This document shows, piece by piece, positions 1 through 7,903 of a stretch of DNA of 64,000 nt (position 1 is the stretch's first letter; each line of letters opens with the position of its first letter). Source of the stretch: Reichenbachiella agarivorans (GTDB lineage: Bacteria; Bacteroidota; Bacteroidia; Cytophagales; Cyclobacteriaceae); the NCBI RefSeq assembly GCF_025502585.1, contig NZ_CP106679.1:3255501-3319500 (forward strand), in the 5' to 3' direction. The position numbers were made by a program, and so were the translations under genes. The notes under the pieces were generated by a model. That model was not told the DNA's origin. It saw only the letters and a list, made by a program, of their open reading frames with translations, and did not search any database.

Positions 1-1
1 G

Positions 2-943
2 TACTTGCAACAGTACCATGATCGTCAGATTATAGCTGCCTTTACCTCTGGATCCAACGTGACAGGGATATTGCTACCTGTGCATCAGTTGGCATCTTTG
101 GTACATCACTATGGAGGGAAATGTTTTGTGGATTATGCAGCTACGGCACCTTATACTGATATCAATATGCACCCTAGTATAGAGGATGAAAGATTGGACG
201 CCATCTACTTTTCTCCGCACAAGTTTTTGGGAGGGCCTGGATCAGCTGGCGTATTGCTGTTTGACGAAGCCTTGTATGATGGCATATCTAGCATCCCAGG
301 CGGTGGCAATGTCACATGGACCAAGCCTTGGGGTGGCTATGGCATCACAGCACACAAAGAAACCAAGGAAGATGGCGGGACTCCGTCTTTCTTACAAACG
401 ATCCGTGCTGCCATGTCTATCCAGCTCAAAGAAAAGATGGGAGTCGCCCATATCGAAGCACGAGAGAGGCAATTGCTCCAAGCTGCGATCCAAGGCTTGA
501 CAGCCATAGACGGCGTACAGATATTAGGCGATTTGGAATCAAAGAGGATAGGTGTAGTTTCTTTCAATATCACTGGCATCCACTACAATGCCGTTGTCCG
601 CCTTCTCAATGATTATTTTGCCATACAGGTACGTGGGGGATGGGCTTGTGCGAGTACCTATGTGCATTATTTGTTTGGTATAGACGAGGCGGCATCAGAT
701 ACCTTGACTAGAGAGATAGATCAGAAGAATCTCACCCACAAACCCGGTTTTGTACGGGTATCATTGCATCCTACCATGACAGATGAAGAGTTGCAAAAGA
801 TAATAGCGGGAGTGGAATACATTGCAACGCATAAAGAAGAACTCATCAAAGCTTATCGCTACAATCAGTCTACTAATGATTTTGAACGGATTGGAAGTGA
901 ATCTGTGGATAGGAAGGAAATTGCCGCCTTGTTTGCATTTTGA
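2..943 (+). CDS. class V aminotransferase (cysteine desulfurase-like), 5' truncated by window
   Basis: This is the C-terminal part, about 313 residues, of a PLP-dependent fold-type I enzyme of aminotransferase class V. The frame is open to the window edge, so the true start lies outside; the first possible start seen is a TTG at 5. Counting from that codon, the PLP-lysine motif SPHKFLGGPG places the Schiff-base lysine at residue 73, and FVDYAA supplies the ring-stacking aspartate at 43. Family members act as cysteine desulfurases, selenocysteine lyases or kynureninase-like enzymes, and the substrate cannot be told from this fragment. The last residues (EIAALFAF) end at a TGA directly after a TTTT run. 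Reading on in the next frame gives a protein-like tail, so the C-terminus may be frameshifted. Confident in family, not in substrate. Confidence 0.85.
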   Translation, partial: YLQQYHDRQIIAAFTSGSNVTGILLPVHQLASLVHHYGGKCFVDYAATAPYTDINMHPSIEDERLDAIYFSPHKFLGGPGSAGVLLFDEALYDGISSIPGGGNVTWTKPWGGYGITAHKETKEDGGTPSFLQTIRAAMSIQLKEKMGVAHIEARERQLLQAAIQGLTAIDGVQILGDLESKRIGVVSFNITGIHYNAVVRLLNDYFAIQVRGGWACASTYVHYLFGIDEAASDTLTREIDQKNLTHKPGFVRVSLHPTMTDEELQKIIAGVEYIATHKEELIKAYRYNQSTNDFERIGSESVDRKEIAALFAF

Positions 944-1049
944 AGAGAACGATCAAGAACCCATTTCCATCTCCAGTGAGTTGATCATCAGGTATGCGCA
1001 CGACACCTTGGTACAGAATGATGCCAAGGTGATCAGCTGGCGTCAATAA
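942..1049 (+). other. possible frameshifted C-terminal tail of the aminotransferase
   Basis: Beyond the aminotransferase stop, the next reading frame stays open for 35 codons with ordinary codon use and ends in tandem TAA TAG stops. It reads EENDQEPISISSELI and closes with KVISWRQ. It has no start codon of its own and no room for one. Removing one T from the TTTT run at 938-941 would fuse it in frame to the upstream protein (ALFAF-EENDQ). It overlaps the convergent Crp/Fnr gene by seven bases. It may be a genuine C-terminus disrupted by an indel or sequencing error, or a decayed remnant. Confidence 0.4.
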
Positions 1050-1717
1050 TAGTTGCTGATAGCTTCCAGACCTTCAGTGTTGGTTATTTTGATCTTCTTG
1101 CCTTCAAGAGCGATGAGGTTTTCATTTCGGAGGTCATGAAGGATCCTCGCGAGTGTTTCTATCACAGTCCCGACCATATTTGCCAAATCCAGTCTTGATA
1201 TTGATATTTCTTTCCCCTCACTTACTTTGTACTTGTTGTGTAGAATCAACAAGCAGAGGGCGACCCGCTCTCGTACGGTTCGCTGAGACAGCACTGCCAT
1301 CAGGTTGGTCGTGACTCTAAACTCATGACTGAGACTCTTCAACAGCAAACGTGAAAACGAGGTAGAATTGTCTAGAATACGAAAGAAGTCCTCTTTGTAG
1401 ATAAAAGAAATCGTAGAGTCTTCGATGGCAGTGGTGGACGTAGAATAGGTCTCATCACTCAATAGGGCCGAATAACCAAAAAACTCTCCTGCATTGTAGA
1501 TGTAGATGATTTGCTCGCGACCTTCGGCATCCACTTTGAACTTCTTGACCTTGCCCTCCTTGACAAAAAACATCCTTGAAGGAATAGATTCTTGGGTGAA
1601 TACAGCTTGGCTCTTGTGGTACTTTTGGTTGTGCATCACCTTTTCAAATAACTCCTTGTCGCTTTGTGGGAGTTCATTGAATATGTATTGATTGTTGAAA
1701 GTGAATTTTCTAATCAT
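1043..1717 (-). CDS. Crp/Fnr family transcriptional regulator
   Basis: A 224-residue regulator with an N-terminal cyclic-nucleotide-binding-type beta barrel (about 20-120), a long dimer helix and a C-terminal Crp-type helix-turn-helix (about 145-205). The recognition helix reads VIETLARIL, keeping the Glu and Arg that contact DNA in CRP/FNR proteins. The N-terminal cysteine cluster of E. coli FNR is absent; I see a single Cys (ALCLL). It is therefore unlikely to sense oxygen through an Fe-S cluster. I chose the ATG at 1717 because GGAG lies about eight bases upstream and the family homology begins there; an open extension reaches 1813. A perfect TTGAT-N4-ATCAA palindrome lies 52 bases upstream, suggesting auto-regulation or control by a paralogue such as the receiver-Crp fusion at 18212. 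Confidence 0.88.
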   Translation of the reverse strand: MIRKFTFNNQYIFNELPQSDKELFEKVMHNQKYHKSQAVFTQESIPSRMFFVKEGKVKKFKVDAEGREQIIYIYNAGEFFGYSALLSDETYSTSTTAIEDSTISFIYKEDFFRILDNSTSFSRLLLKSLSHEFRVTTNLMAVLSQRTVRERVALCLLILHNKYKVSEGKEISISRLDLANMVGTVIETLARILHDLRNENLIALEGKKIKITNTEGLEAISNYY

Positions 1718-1768
1718 AGTTATGCTCCAAATGTACATTCTTTTAGAAATAGTAGAGGATACCATTCT

Positions 1769-1782
1769 TTGATTAAAATCAA
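1769..1782. promoter_or_regulatory. perfect FNR-type box upstream of the Crp/Fnr gene
   Basis: The sequence TTGATTAAAATCAA matches the classical FNR consensus TTGAT-N4-ATCAA at every position. Its centre is about 58 bases from the ATG of the minus-strand Crp/Fnr gene. Similar cores occur upstream of hemN, a usp gene and the divergent kinase promoter. A TACATTTG (-7 type) lies at 1735-1728, but the spacing to the box (about -53) is not a classical activator position, so the promoter itself is uncertain. Confidence 0.65.
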
Positions 1783-1979
1783 ATTTTTTGCGTGGATAGG
1801 TCAAAACAGGCAAGGCTCAATGAAATTACTTTTGCTGTAGTGAGGATCATACTTTGTCTCGATTTTTGAAGTCTATGACAAGGCTTGATCTCCGAGAATT
1901 GTATGGAGAGTGAGATGGTTTCGTGTGATGCTATTCAATGGATGGGCTTACAGGTTTTGAGTAATTAGAGTGTATAAAT

Positions 1980-2480
1980 ATGAGTAAGAATAATCTTTTT
2001 TTGGTTTGTCCAACTTGTTTTTTGGAAAGAAGGATAGTGGAGACGTACACTGCGTCTGATAACTTTTTTTTGACAGCAATGGGGGGCGTTTTTGAGCGTG
2101 ATCAATTGGAAGCCGTCGCTTGGTTGATGTCTGACAATGAAATAGAAAACATCTATGTGGTCAATGATACAGCATGTTCATTCATCGCCAATGCATGTGC
2201 CACGGGTTCTATTGATAGGACGGATGAAAATGCGGGGAAGGTTTTAGCAACTTTGCTACAAAGCCATGCCACACAGTTGGAAGGGTTGAGTGTCAGAGAG
2301 AAATCAGAAAAGCTCGCTCAGCTCAATGGTCAACGTCAAGCGGAGGTATTATTTGAAGACCCGATGTTGGTCGACCGTATCAAAAGTGGTGAAATCAAAC
2401 TAAAGGGCTTGTTGTTTGATCGAAGCAAGGTGGCGTTCACAGAATACGAGATCCAATTGGAGCAGGTGATTGTAGGCTAA
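1980..2480 (+). CDS. degenerate beta-carbonic-anhydrase-like protein
   Basis: A 166-residue soluble protein with no signal peptide. Its layout follows beta-carbonic anhydrases. There is an N-terminal CPTC at 10-13 where the CxDxR zinc motif would be, then FLTAMGG where RNAGN would be. The strand-loop IENIYVVNDTACSFIANA (zinc HxxC replaced by D63xxC66) follows, and a C-terminal IKSGEIKLKGLLFD resembles the family's final strand region. The Asp-Arg dyad and zinc His are missing, so hydration activity is doubtful. This assignment is my inference from motif order, not a certain homology. It stands alone between the Crp/Fnr gene and a repeat-rich spacer. Alternatively it is an unrelated alpha/beta protein. 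Confidence 0.5.
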   Translation: MSKNNLFLVCPTCFLERRIVETYTASDNFFLTAMGGVFERDQLEAVAWLMSDNEIENIYVVNDTACSFIANACATGSIDRTDENAGKVLATLLQSHATQLEGLSVREKSEKLAQLNGQRQAEVLFEDPMLVDRIKSGEIKLKGLLFDRSKVAFTEYEIQLEQVIVG

Positions 2481-3032
2481 TCGTCTCAATCTCTCGTTTT
2501 CAGGATTATGCTCATCACATCATGGATTGCCAGATCCATGATGTTTTTGTATCTAGGCCATCTAGCTTGAGTTCCATCTCTTGAGAGCAGGTATTTTATC
2601 TGATTGCTGGTCTCCTCTCAGCCATGCCGCTTAGTCTGTTGCATGCTGCTTTGTATTGATGAGCAAGTTGTGCAGATGTAGATTGGTTTCACCTGTATTT
2701 CTATCTAAAACCCGCGCCAGTTCATTAAAAAAGATATGTATCTTTTTGTTAAAAGCCCCGTATGTTTTATGAAAAAGATAGGTATATTTTTCCTTAATCC
2801 CGCGCGGGTTTGAAGTCAAGCCCCAGCAGACTTGCAGAAGAATGTAGGCAGATATGAAGAAAGAAGAAGGCAGATGTACGACAAAGGACAGTGATTGGCT
2901 TGATTCCAATTGTCTTGTGATTGAAATGCTATGGATTTCATTTGTGTTACCCATTGGTGAGCATAGTGATTCCCATACTGCTGACACACTGTAACTGGAG
3001 CATCCAAGGGTGTTTCCTCAGCATGAACTAAC
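2481..3032. other. intergenic spacer, no convincing gene
   Basis: About 550 bases without a supported gene. Open frames here (for example 2631-2987 minus) have no recognisable domains and run through the repeats. The contents I can support are the 43-44 base degenerate repeat at 2695-2822, a GC palindrome CCCGCGCGGG at 2799-2808, and a bidirectional terminator just beyond the right end. Confidence 0.6.
2695..2822. repeat. degenerate 43-44 bp tandem repeat with internal palindromes
   Basis: Three consecutive units begin with GTAT at 2695, 2738 and 2782. Each reads roughly GTATnTTTnTnnTTAAnnCCCG followed by an A-rich part. The junctions form palindromes: AAAAAGATA-TG-TATCTTTTT at 2728-2747 is perfect, and its neighbour at 2772-2791 has one mismatch. 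Unit three contains CCCGCGCGGG. No spacer/repeat alternation is seen, so it is not a CRISPR. Function unknown. Confidence 0.6.
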
Positions 3033-3063
3033 AAAAAAGGTTCCAGATGAGGAACCTTTTTTT
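3033..3063. terminator. bidirectional intrinsic terminator
   Basis: A perfect 12-bp stem, AAAAAAGGTTCC and GGAACCTTTTTT, surrounds the six-base loop AGATGA. The T run on one strand and A run on the other allow termination in both directions. It sits 23 bases beyond the stop of the minus-strand lipoprotein gene. Confidence 0.85.
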
Positions 3064-3085
3064 AATATCTACAATGTGTGATTAA

Positions 3086-3934
3086 TTAATATTCACCACC
3101 TCCCCAAACCAGCTGATCGCTGAATGTGAAGCGTGCATTGTCTGGAGAATAATCATACAATGCAACTTGAACTCTTGCAGGGATTTCTTGTTCTACTTCC
3201 TGTTCTACACTTTTGTTGTATTCTAAATCAAAGCTAAGCTCCAGCGTTTCCATGTCAAAACTAAAGCTATTGATCGTAACCTCGCCCTCTAGCTCATTGG
3301 TTTCCTCATCGAGGTAGGATTCACCATAGAAATCTAAATAATATGAACGACCTAATTCAGAAGAGCTGAAAGCTGATTCACTTTCTACTTCGATATAAGT
3401 AACTGTACCATCTTCTTGTACATCTATACTAACTCCAGCATAATCACCATACATACCTCCAGATACTAGAAATACCCTTACTTCGTAGTACACTTCTACT
3501 GGCGATTGTTCGTCTTCTTGATATTCATATCTGTATACAGACATAGAGCTCTGTAGAGTATAAGGGATGATTGAAAATGCTTTGCTTTTTGTGTAATCAA
3601 AAGAAGTATCTCCATCATCGTAGGTTCCAGTGACAGTCATAAATATAGGTCCTGCATATCCGTCTAGTGCTTTGATAGAATCCAGCAAATACTGAGAGAC
3701 ACCTCCCAAAGAGTCCACACTGTGTGCCACTCCAGCCAAAGAATCTAGTAGGGCAGTGTTGACATTGTTTAGGGAATCCAAAATACCCTGGTTTGCATTT
3801 TCAAGAGAATCTAGTCTTTGTGTGAGAGAGTCCAAGCTAGAGTTGATGAGTGCATCATCAAAGCCTTCTTCGGTACATGACCAGACAAAAGTAAGCAGCG
3901 TTAGGCTGAACATTAATAAAATTACATTTTTCAT
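3086..3934 (-). CDS. lipoprotein with hendecad LDSL coiled coil
   Basis: A 282-residue exported protein. From the ATG at 3934 the signal peptide ends at a lipobox-like LTFVWSC, so Cys20 is the likely lipidated residue. An upstream-extended frame to 4030 is less likely. Residues about 30-90 carry repeated LDSL/VDSL/LDSI motifs, mostly spaced 11 residues apart (units such as LDSLENANQGI and LDSLNNVNTAL), preceded by one 7-residue step. This predicts a left-to-right-handed switching, hendecad-type coiled coil. The C-terminal 190 residues are acidic, rich in Tyr, Ser and beta-prone stretches, and probably form a beta domain. I do not recognise the family. It is monocistronic, with the terminator at 3033. 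Confidence 0.75.
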   Translation of the reverse strand: MKNVILLMFSLTLLTFVWSCTEEGFDDALINSSLDSLTQRLDSLENANQGILDSLNNVNTALLDSLAGVAHSVDSLGGVSQYLLDSIKALDGYAGPIFMTVTGTYDDGDTSFDYTKSKAFSIIPYTLQSSMSVYRYEYQEDEQSPVEVYYEVRVFLVSGGMYGDYAGVSIDVQEDGTVTYIEVESESAFSSSELGRSYYLDFYGESYLDEETNELEGEVTINSFSFDMETLELSFDLEYNKSVEQEVEQEIPARVQVALYDYSPDNARFTFSDQLVWGGGEY

Positions 3935-4234
3935 AAATTGTACGGTTAAAGTAAAAACTATGCTAAAATACTTGTAATGTGTAATTTTTTGTATCATATG
4001 CATGTAAAAGTTGAAATTTTTTTGACTCAAAAACTATGGGTATTGGTGCTAATCTTTATATATTAATATTTAATCATTGTATTGTACTTGTTGTTTTGGT
4101 ATTTGGATTTTCCAAAGTGGAGCACTATGATCCTAGGAGTTTAGTTTGTCTCGTGATCATCCCAAGGAGAGGTGAATGCTTCAAAGATCATACACAGTCA
4201 AGCGCGGTGTTTGCATCAATGGTACTCTGTCGAT

Positions 4235-4939
4235 CTACTGGCAAATCGTCATGCCCGCATCCAATGGGTATAGGAAGCCAATCACAGGGCTGAGATAGGG
4301 GATATCCAAGTGGAGTCCACGGACGATCAGGATCAGACCTAAAGCAAGGACGAACAAAGAAGAAATTTTGTGCATCTGGCTGTTGATTTTGATACCAAGT
4401 AGTTTGCCACCGAGAGAGACGACCAGCATGGCAGGGAAAGTACCCAAGCCAAAGACGGTCATATACCATGCACCAGTACTGATGTCTGCCGTGGCTAAAG
4501 CACCAGCCAAGGCAGCATAGACCAATCCACAAGGTAAGAAACCATTGATCAACCCGACCAGGTAGGTACTCATGGGGTTTTTGCTCTGCAAAAAGCGACC
4601 AAAGGAGCGTTTGAAGACGCTGTTGATTGCCCTGAGGTATTGGCTGCCTAGATTGATTTGGTGGCGTTGGTAGAGCGCAATGGCCAGTAGAATCATCGAT
4701 AGGCCCAATACTATGGACAGGACCTGCTGAAAGTCTGCCAACTGGATTCCTTTGCCTGCCAATCCCAGCAGCACTCCCAAGCCTGCATAAGTAGTGATTC
4801 TTCCCAAATTGTATGCAACCCGAGTGAACAAAAATCTCTGAAGATTCGGTTGTCCCTGTAGCGTCAGTGCGATTGGTCCACACATCACCACGCAGTGCAT
4901 ACTGCCCAAGAAGCCCAATATGATGGCGCTCCAATACAT
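4235..4939 (-). CDS. SafE/TauE-like membrane exporter of the cbb3 cluster
   Basis: A 234-residue polytopic inner-membrane protein of the sulfite exporter TauE/SafE (UreH-domain) family, with about six hydrophobic segments. Near the N-terminus, GSMHCVVMCGP (His15, Cys16, Cys20) resembles the metal-coordinating motif of this subgroup. Members next to cbb3 oxidase assembly genes are thought to move copper or reductant rather than sulfite; that role is inferred from context. Its ATG overlaps the fixH stop (TGATG), so the two are probably translationally coupled. It is the last gene of the ccoNO-ccoQ-ccoP-ccoG-fixH series. A longer open frame at 4188-4934 in another phase lacks any family signature. 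Confidence 0.85.
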   Translation of the reverse strand: MYWSAIILGFLGSMHCVVMCGPIALTLQGQPNLQRFLFTRVAYNLGRITTYAGLGVLLGLAGKGIQLADFQQVLSIVLGLSMILLAIALYQRHQINLGSQYLRAINSVFKRSFGRFLQSKNPMSTYLVGLINGFLPCGLVYAALAGALATADISTGAWYMTVFGLGTFPAMLVVSLGGKLLGIKINSQMHKISSLFVLALGLILIVRGLHLDIPYLSPVIGFLYPLDAGMTICQ

Positions 4940-5367
4940 CAGAGCACGATGCTATTCTCTACGAAGAATTCCTTTTCCCCACCTTTCCAACTTAGTTTAG
5001 CCTTCCATAGGCCTTTGTGGAAGTCTGATTGTGCAAATCGCTGTTGGTTGTTGCTATCCAGATGAATCTCCACGGATTTGTCCAATCCTGAATGAGACGG
5101 TCTGTAGAAATGCACTTGTCCTTGACTGACCACCATGTCAGGAGGGAAGATCAGTACTATCTCTTGATTTACTAGGGATAGGGAGGGCTTTTGTACCAAG
5201 TCATGGTAGTTCTGCATCTTGTCAATCTGGTCCTGGTAGGCCAATTCCTCTTCGTAATAATCTGGTGCAACCAGGTGTACTTCCTGCTGAAAACTGATGA
5301 CCACCATGGTGATGATCAGTGCAGCAAAGAGGATGAAGGTAATGGTGATTTTATGTCCCCAGTTCAT
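4939..5367 (-). CDS. fixH: FixH/CcoH family cbb3 oxidase assembly protein
   Basis: A 142-residue protein with one N-terminal membrane segment (about 8-28) and a periplasmic domain. The opening MNWGHKITITF and the following APDYYEEELAYQDQID match the FixH family, whose members have a conserved YY-x-x-x-x-x-YQ segment just after the membrane helix. FixH/CcoH supports assembly or copper delivery for the cbb3 oxidase, and this copy lies four bases after ccoG. The downstream SafE-like gene starts inside its stop codon. Confidence 0.9.
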   Translation of the reverse strand: MNWGHKITITFILFAALIITMVVISFQQEVHLVAPDYYEEELAYQDQIDKMQNYHDLVQKPSLSLVNQEIVLIFPPDMVVSQGQVHFYRPSHSGLDKSVEIHLDSNNQQRFAQSDFHKGLWKAKLSWKGGEKEFFVENSIVL

Positions 5368-5371
5368 AGTC

Positions 5372-6793
5372 TTATTTCTTTAATACAATGGGTCCTAGAA
5401 AGCTTACTTTGAAGTCAGAAACCAGTACTTCATTCTCATAGACTCCCAAATCAATTTTTGACTTAGTACTCAGCAAGTCCTCTTTTGGTATTTTGATGAA
5501 GAAAGTACCTGAGAATTTTTCGTTGGGCGCCAGGTGAATCTTATTCGCAGTTCCCACTTGTGAAATCTCCGCCTGTTCAAAATTGATTACTTTGAGTGTA
5601 AGTTCTTTGGTCTCAAAACTCTTATTGATCAGTTGTATGTTGTAGAGGTTGCTTACGATTCCGTCTTCTGATTTTTCATATAAGGTACCTGGTACTTTGA
5701 GCGCATTGATGTCTATCTCTGAGCGTGAAATGAGCATGAAAGACAAGAAGCCTACCAAGGCTACCAATATGATTGAGTATCCCGCCACACGCGCAGAGAA
5801 GAGCTTAGATTTTCCAGTTTCGATGGCGGTGTGAGAGCTGTAGCGGATGAGGCCTTCGGGTCTGTCGACCTTGAGCATGACCTCATCGCAGGCATCCATA
5901 CATGCAGTGCAGTTGACACATTCTAGCTGCGTGCCATTGCGAATGTCTATGCCTGTGGGACAGACATGTACACAGAGTTTGCAATCGATACAATCTCCTG
6001 TATGGTTGTTGGTTTTTGTTTGTTTTTTGATTTTGGTTCTAGGTTCGCCACGCACCCAATCGTACATCACCACGATGGATTCTTTGACGAGCAATACACT
6101 TTGTAGTCTACCATAGGGACAGACTGCTACACAGGCTTGTTCACGGAAGAAAGCAAATACCCAGTAGAAGATCCCCGTGAAAGCCAAGAGCCCCAAGAAA
6201 CCTGAAAGGTTGGCTGCTGGTGATTGAGAGACAATGACTACCACTTGATCAATTCCTATCAGATAGGCCATGACTGTGTGGGCAATCAAGCTTGAAATCA
6301 AAAGGAAGATGAACTGTTTGCTTCCTTTTTTGAGGATTTTTTTGGCATGCCATGGTGCAGCGTTGAGTTTGCGCTGCTGGTTGGCATCTCCCTCGATCCA
6401 ATACTCGATCTTGCGGAATACCATCTCCAAGAACAGCGTCTGTGGACAAGCCCATCCACACCACACCCGTCCAAAAGCAACGGTGAACAGGATGACGAAC
6501 ACAAAGAAGGTGACGAGCAATACGGCTAAGAGAAAGAAATCCTGAGGCCAAAATGCTTGTCCAAATATGATAAACTTTCGCTCGAAGATATTGAGTAATA
6601 GGAGGGGTTGTCCACCTATTTTGAGAAAGGGGCCGCTAAACAACAGTGACAAGAGAATCACCGTGACGATGATTCTCTTGTTGTGGTATTTGCCTTTTGG
6701 CTTTTTGGGATAAACCCAAAGTCTTTTACCCGATTCGTCTACCGTGGCAATGGTGTCACGGTACTCTTCTTCGTATTGGTAGTGGTTGTCCAT
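5372..6793 (-). CDS. ccoG: CcoG, polyferredoxin accessory protein for cbb3 oxidase
   Basis: A 473-residue membrane iron-sulfur protein. It has several transmembrane helices in the first 240 residues. A CGWACPQ motif (Cys112, Cys116) and an ACVAVCPYGRLQ motif follow. A bacterial ferredoxin-like region at about 260-305 holds two cysteine clusters (CIDCKLCVHVCP and CVNCTACMDAC). The C-terminal 110 residues form the Ig-like FixG domain. CcoG is reported to reduce copper during cbb3 oxidase maturation. It follows ccoP by three bases and precedes fixH by four, so it is in the same transcript. Confidence 0.95.
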   Translation of the reverse strand: MDNHYQYEEEYRDTIATVDESGKRLWVYPKKPKGKYHNKRIIVTVILLSLLFSGPFLKIGGQPLLLLNIFERKFIIFGQAFWPQDFFLLAVLLVTFFVFVILFTVAFGRVWCGWACPQTLFLEMVFRKIEYWIEGDANQQRKLNAAPWHAKKILKKGSKQFIFLLISSLIAHTVMAYLIGIDQVVVIVSQSPAANLSGFLGLLAFTGIFYWVFAFFREQACVAVCPYGRLQSVLLVKESIVVMYDWVRGEPRTKIKKQTKTNNHTGDCIDCKLCVHVCPTGIDIRNGTQLECVNCTACMDACDEVMLKVDRPEGLIRYSSHTAIETGKSKLFSARVAGYSIILVALVGFLSFMLISRSEIDINALKVPGTLYEKSEDGIVSNLYNIQLINKSFETKELTLKVINFEQAEISQVGTANKIHLAPNEKFSGTFFIKIPKEDLLSTKSKIDLGVYENEVLVSDFKVSFLGPIVLKK

Positions 6794-6796
6794 TTC

Positions 6797-7720
6797 TTAT
6801 TCTGCTACAGCCGTGCTGTCAGCGTCTACAGTTGTGCTATCCGATACGATGATCGCAGGCGCTTCTTCCTGATACAACTCGCCTTGTGGGGCTTTTGGAT
6901 TGTCAGGGTTAGTACCTCTCAGCGTATAAATGTAGGAGTTGACCGCATTGATATTGGCTGGACTCAACACTTCCTTCCATGCAATCATACCTTTCTCTAC
7001 GACACCATTAGCGATCGTGTGGTAGGTGTCTTGTACGCTTCCTCCATGTAGCCAGTAGTCGTCTGTCAGGTTGGGACCTATTCCGCCTTCACCAGCTACT
7101 TTGTGACAAGCTACACAGTTGCGCTCATAGATGGTTTTTCCATTGGCCAGCAAGGTAGCATCATTGGAAAATACAATATTGGACTCGTCAATTGCCTCTT
7201 CTGTTGTTGGTTGGTTGGCCTTTTCTTTTTCTGCCTGAACAATTGTATTCTCGTACTCTTCATGTTGAAGAGGGCTTAGTTTCAATACATGGTAATTGAA
7301 CAAATAAGCCACTGCAAACACGATTGTCAGATAGAACAGCCATTTCCACCAAGGGGGTAGGTGATTGTCCAGTTCCTTGATCCCGTCATAGTCATGATCG
7401 AGCTCGATGGTTTCTTCTTCCTCCAGCGGTACAGCACCAGTCAAACTTTCATTGAGTTTTGACCACCAGCTGACATGCTCTACGACAATTCCTTTGGCTT
7501 CCATTTCGGAATTGAGCAGTGTCTGGATCAGTTTGAGCAAGGCGACTGCAATCAATAAGACCAGCAAGACAATGAAGGCAATGACACACATGAAAATCAG
7601 TGTGATGTCATTGTTACTCAATCCCATGGAGTTGTCTTGTGCCTGTACGCTTGTGGAAGCTAGGGTCAACAGAATCGTCGATAGTAATAGTTTGATATAG
7701 GTATAATTGAATATTTTCAT
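6797..7720 (-). CDS. ccoP: cbb3 oxidase subunit III (CcoP), single-haem form
   Basis: A 307-residue cytochrome c subunit carrying electrons to CcoNO. It has a cleavable-looking signal (to SVQA), a membrane helix at about 39-66, a second at about 124-147 preceded by the CcoP-typical DHDYDGIKELDNHLPPWW, then one cytochrome c domain with CVACH at 202-206. Proteobacterial CcoP carries two CxxCH motifs; only one is visible here. The N-terminal extension with its own signal and helix is also unlike the proteobacterial form. I chose the ATG at 7720, 11 bases past the ccoQ stop, over a TTG at 7735 that would overlap ccoQ. Confidence 0.93.
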   Translation of the reverse strand: MKIFNYTYIKLLLSTILLTLASTSVQAQDNSMGLSNNDITLIFMCVIAFIVLLVLLIAVALLKLIQTLLNSEMEAKGIVVEHVSWWSKLNESLTGAVPLEEEETIELDHDYDGIKELDNHLPPWWKWLFYLTIVFAVAYLFNYHVLKLSPLQHEEYENTIVQAEKEKANQPTTEEAIDESNIVFSNDATLLANGKTIYERNCVACHKVAGEGGIGPNLTDDYWLHGGSVQDTYHTIANGVVEKGMIAWKEVLSPANINAVNSYIYTLRGTNPDNPKAPQGELYQEEAPAIIVSDSTTVDADSTAVAE

Positions 7721-7731
7721 CTCTGTTGATT

Positions 7732-7893
7732 TCAAAGTTCGTCAATAGGTAAGTTGCTCATCTTGTCTACATAGGAGCGATCCATTCTGAATACCCACCA
7801 CAAGAGTCCAATGAAGAAAGTGAAAAAGATAGCAAGGGAAATTATTGGCCAAATTTCCACATTATGTATTTGTTCGAAATAATATTTAAACAT
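7732..7893 (-). CDS. ccoQ: CcoQ/FixQ small subunit of cbb3 oxidase
   Basis: A 53-residue gene, found by translating the gap between ccoNO and ccoP. It begins MFKYYFEQIHNVEIW, has one hydrophobic helix (about 16-35) ending in LLWWVF, and finishes in a charged tail ending PIDEL. Size, single helix and position between ccoNO and ccoP fit CcoQ, which stabilises the complex. It starts 10 bases after the ccoNO stop and ends 11 bases before the ccoP ATG. Confidence 0.85.
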   Translation of the reverse strand: MFKYYFEQIHNVEIWPIISLAIFFTFFIGLLWWVFRMDRSYVDKMSNLPIDEL

Positions 7894-7903
7894 GGCTTTT
7901 CCT

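Noticed and set aside
822-1049. Independent 75-codon gene at the end of the aminotransferase
   Set aside because: The first 40 codons are only a shadow of the aminotransferase; only the tail from 942 looks coding, so I recorded it as a possible frameshift instead.
2631-2987. A 118-codon minus-strand open frame in the spacer
   Set aside because: It has no domain, contains the repeat palindromes and codes implausible composition. The region reads as non-coding.
4036-4293. An 85-codon plus-strand frame overlapping the SafE-like gene
   Set aside because: It overlaps a well-supported gene on the other strand and shows no recognisable protein features.
4188-4934. A 248-codon frame on the same strand as the SafE-like gene, different phase
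   Set aside because: The alternative phase (4235-4939) matches a known membrane family with clear helices, while this one is Pro/Trp/Gln-rich without a family pattern.
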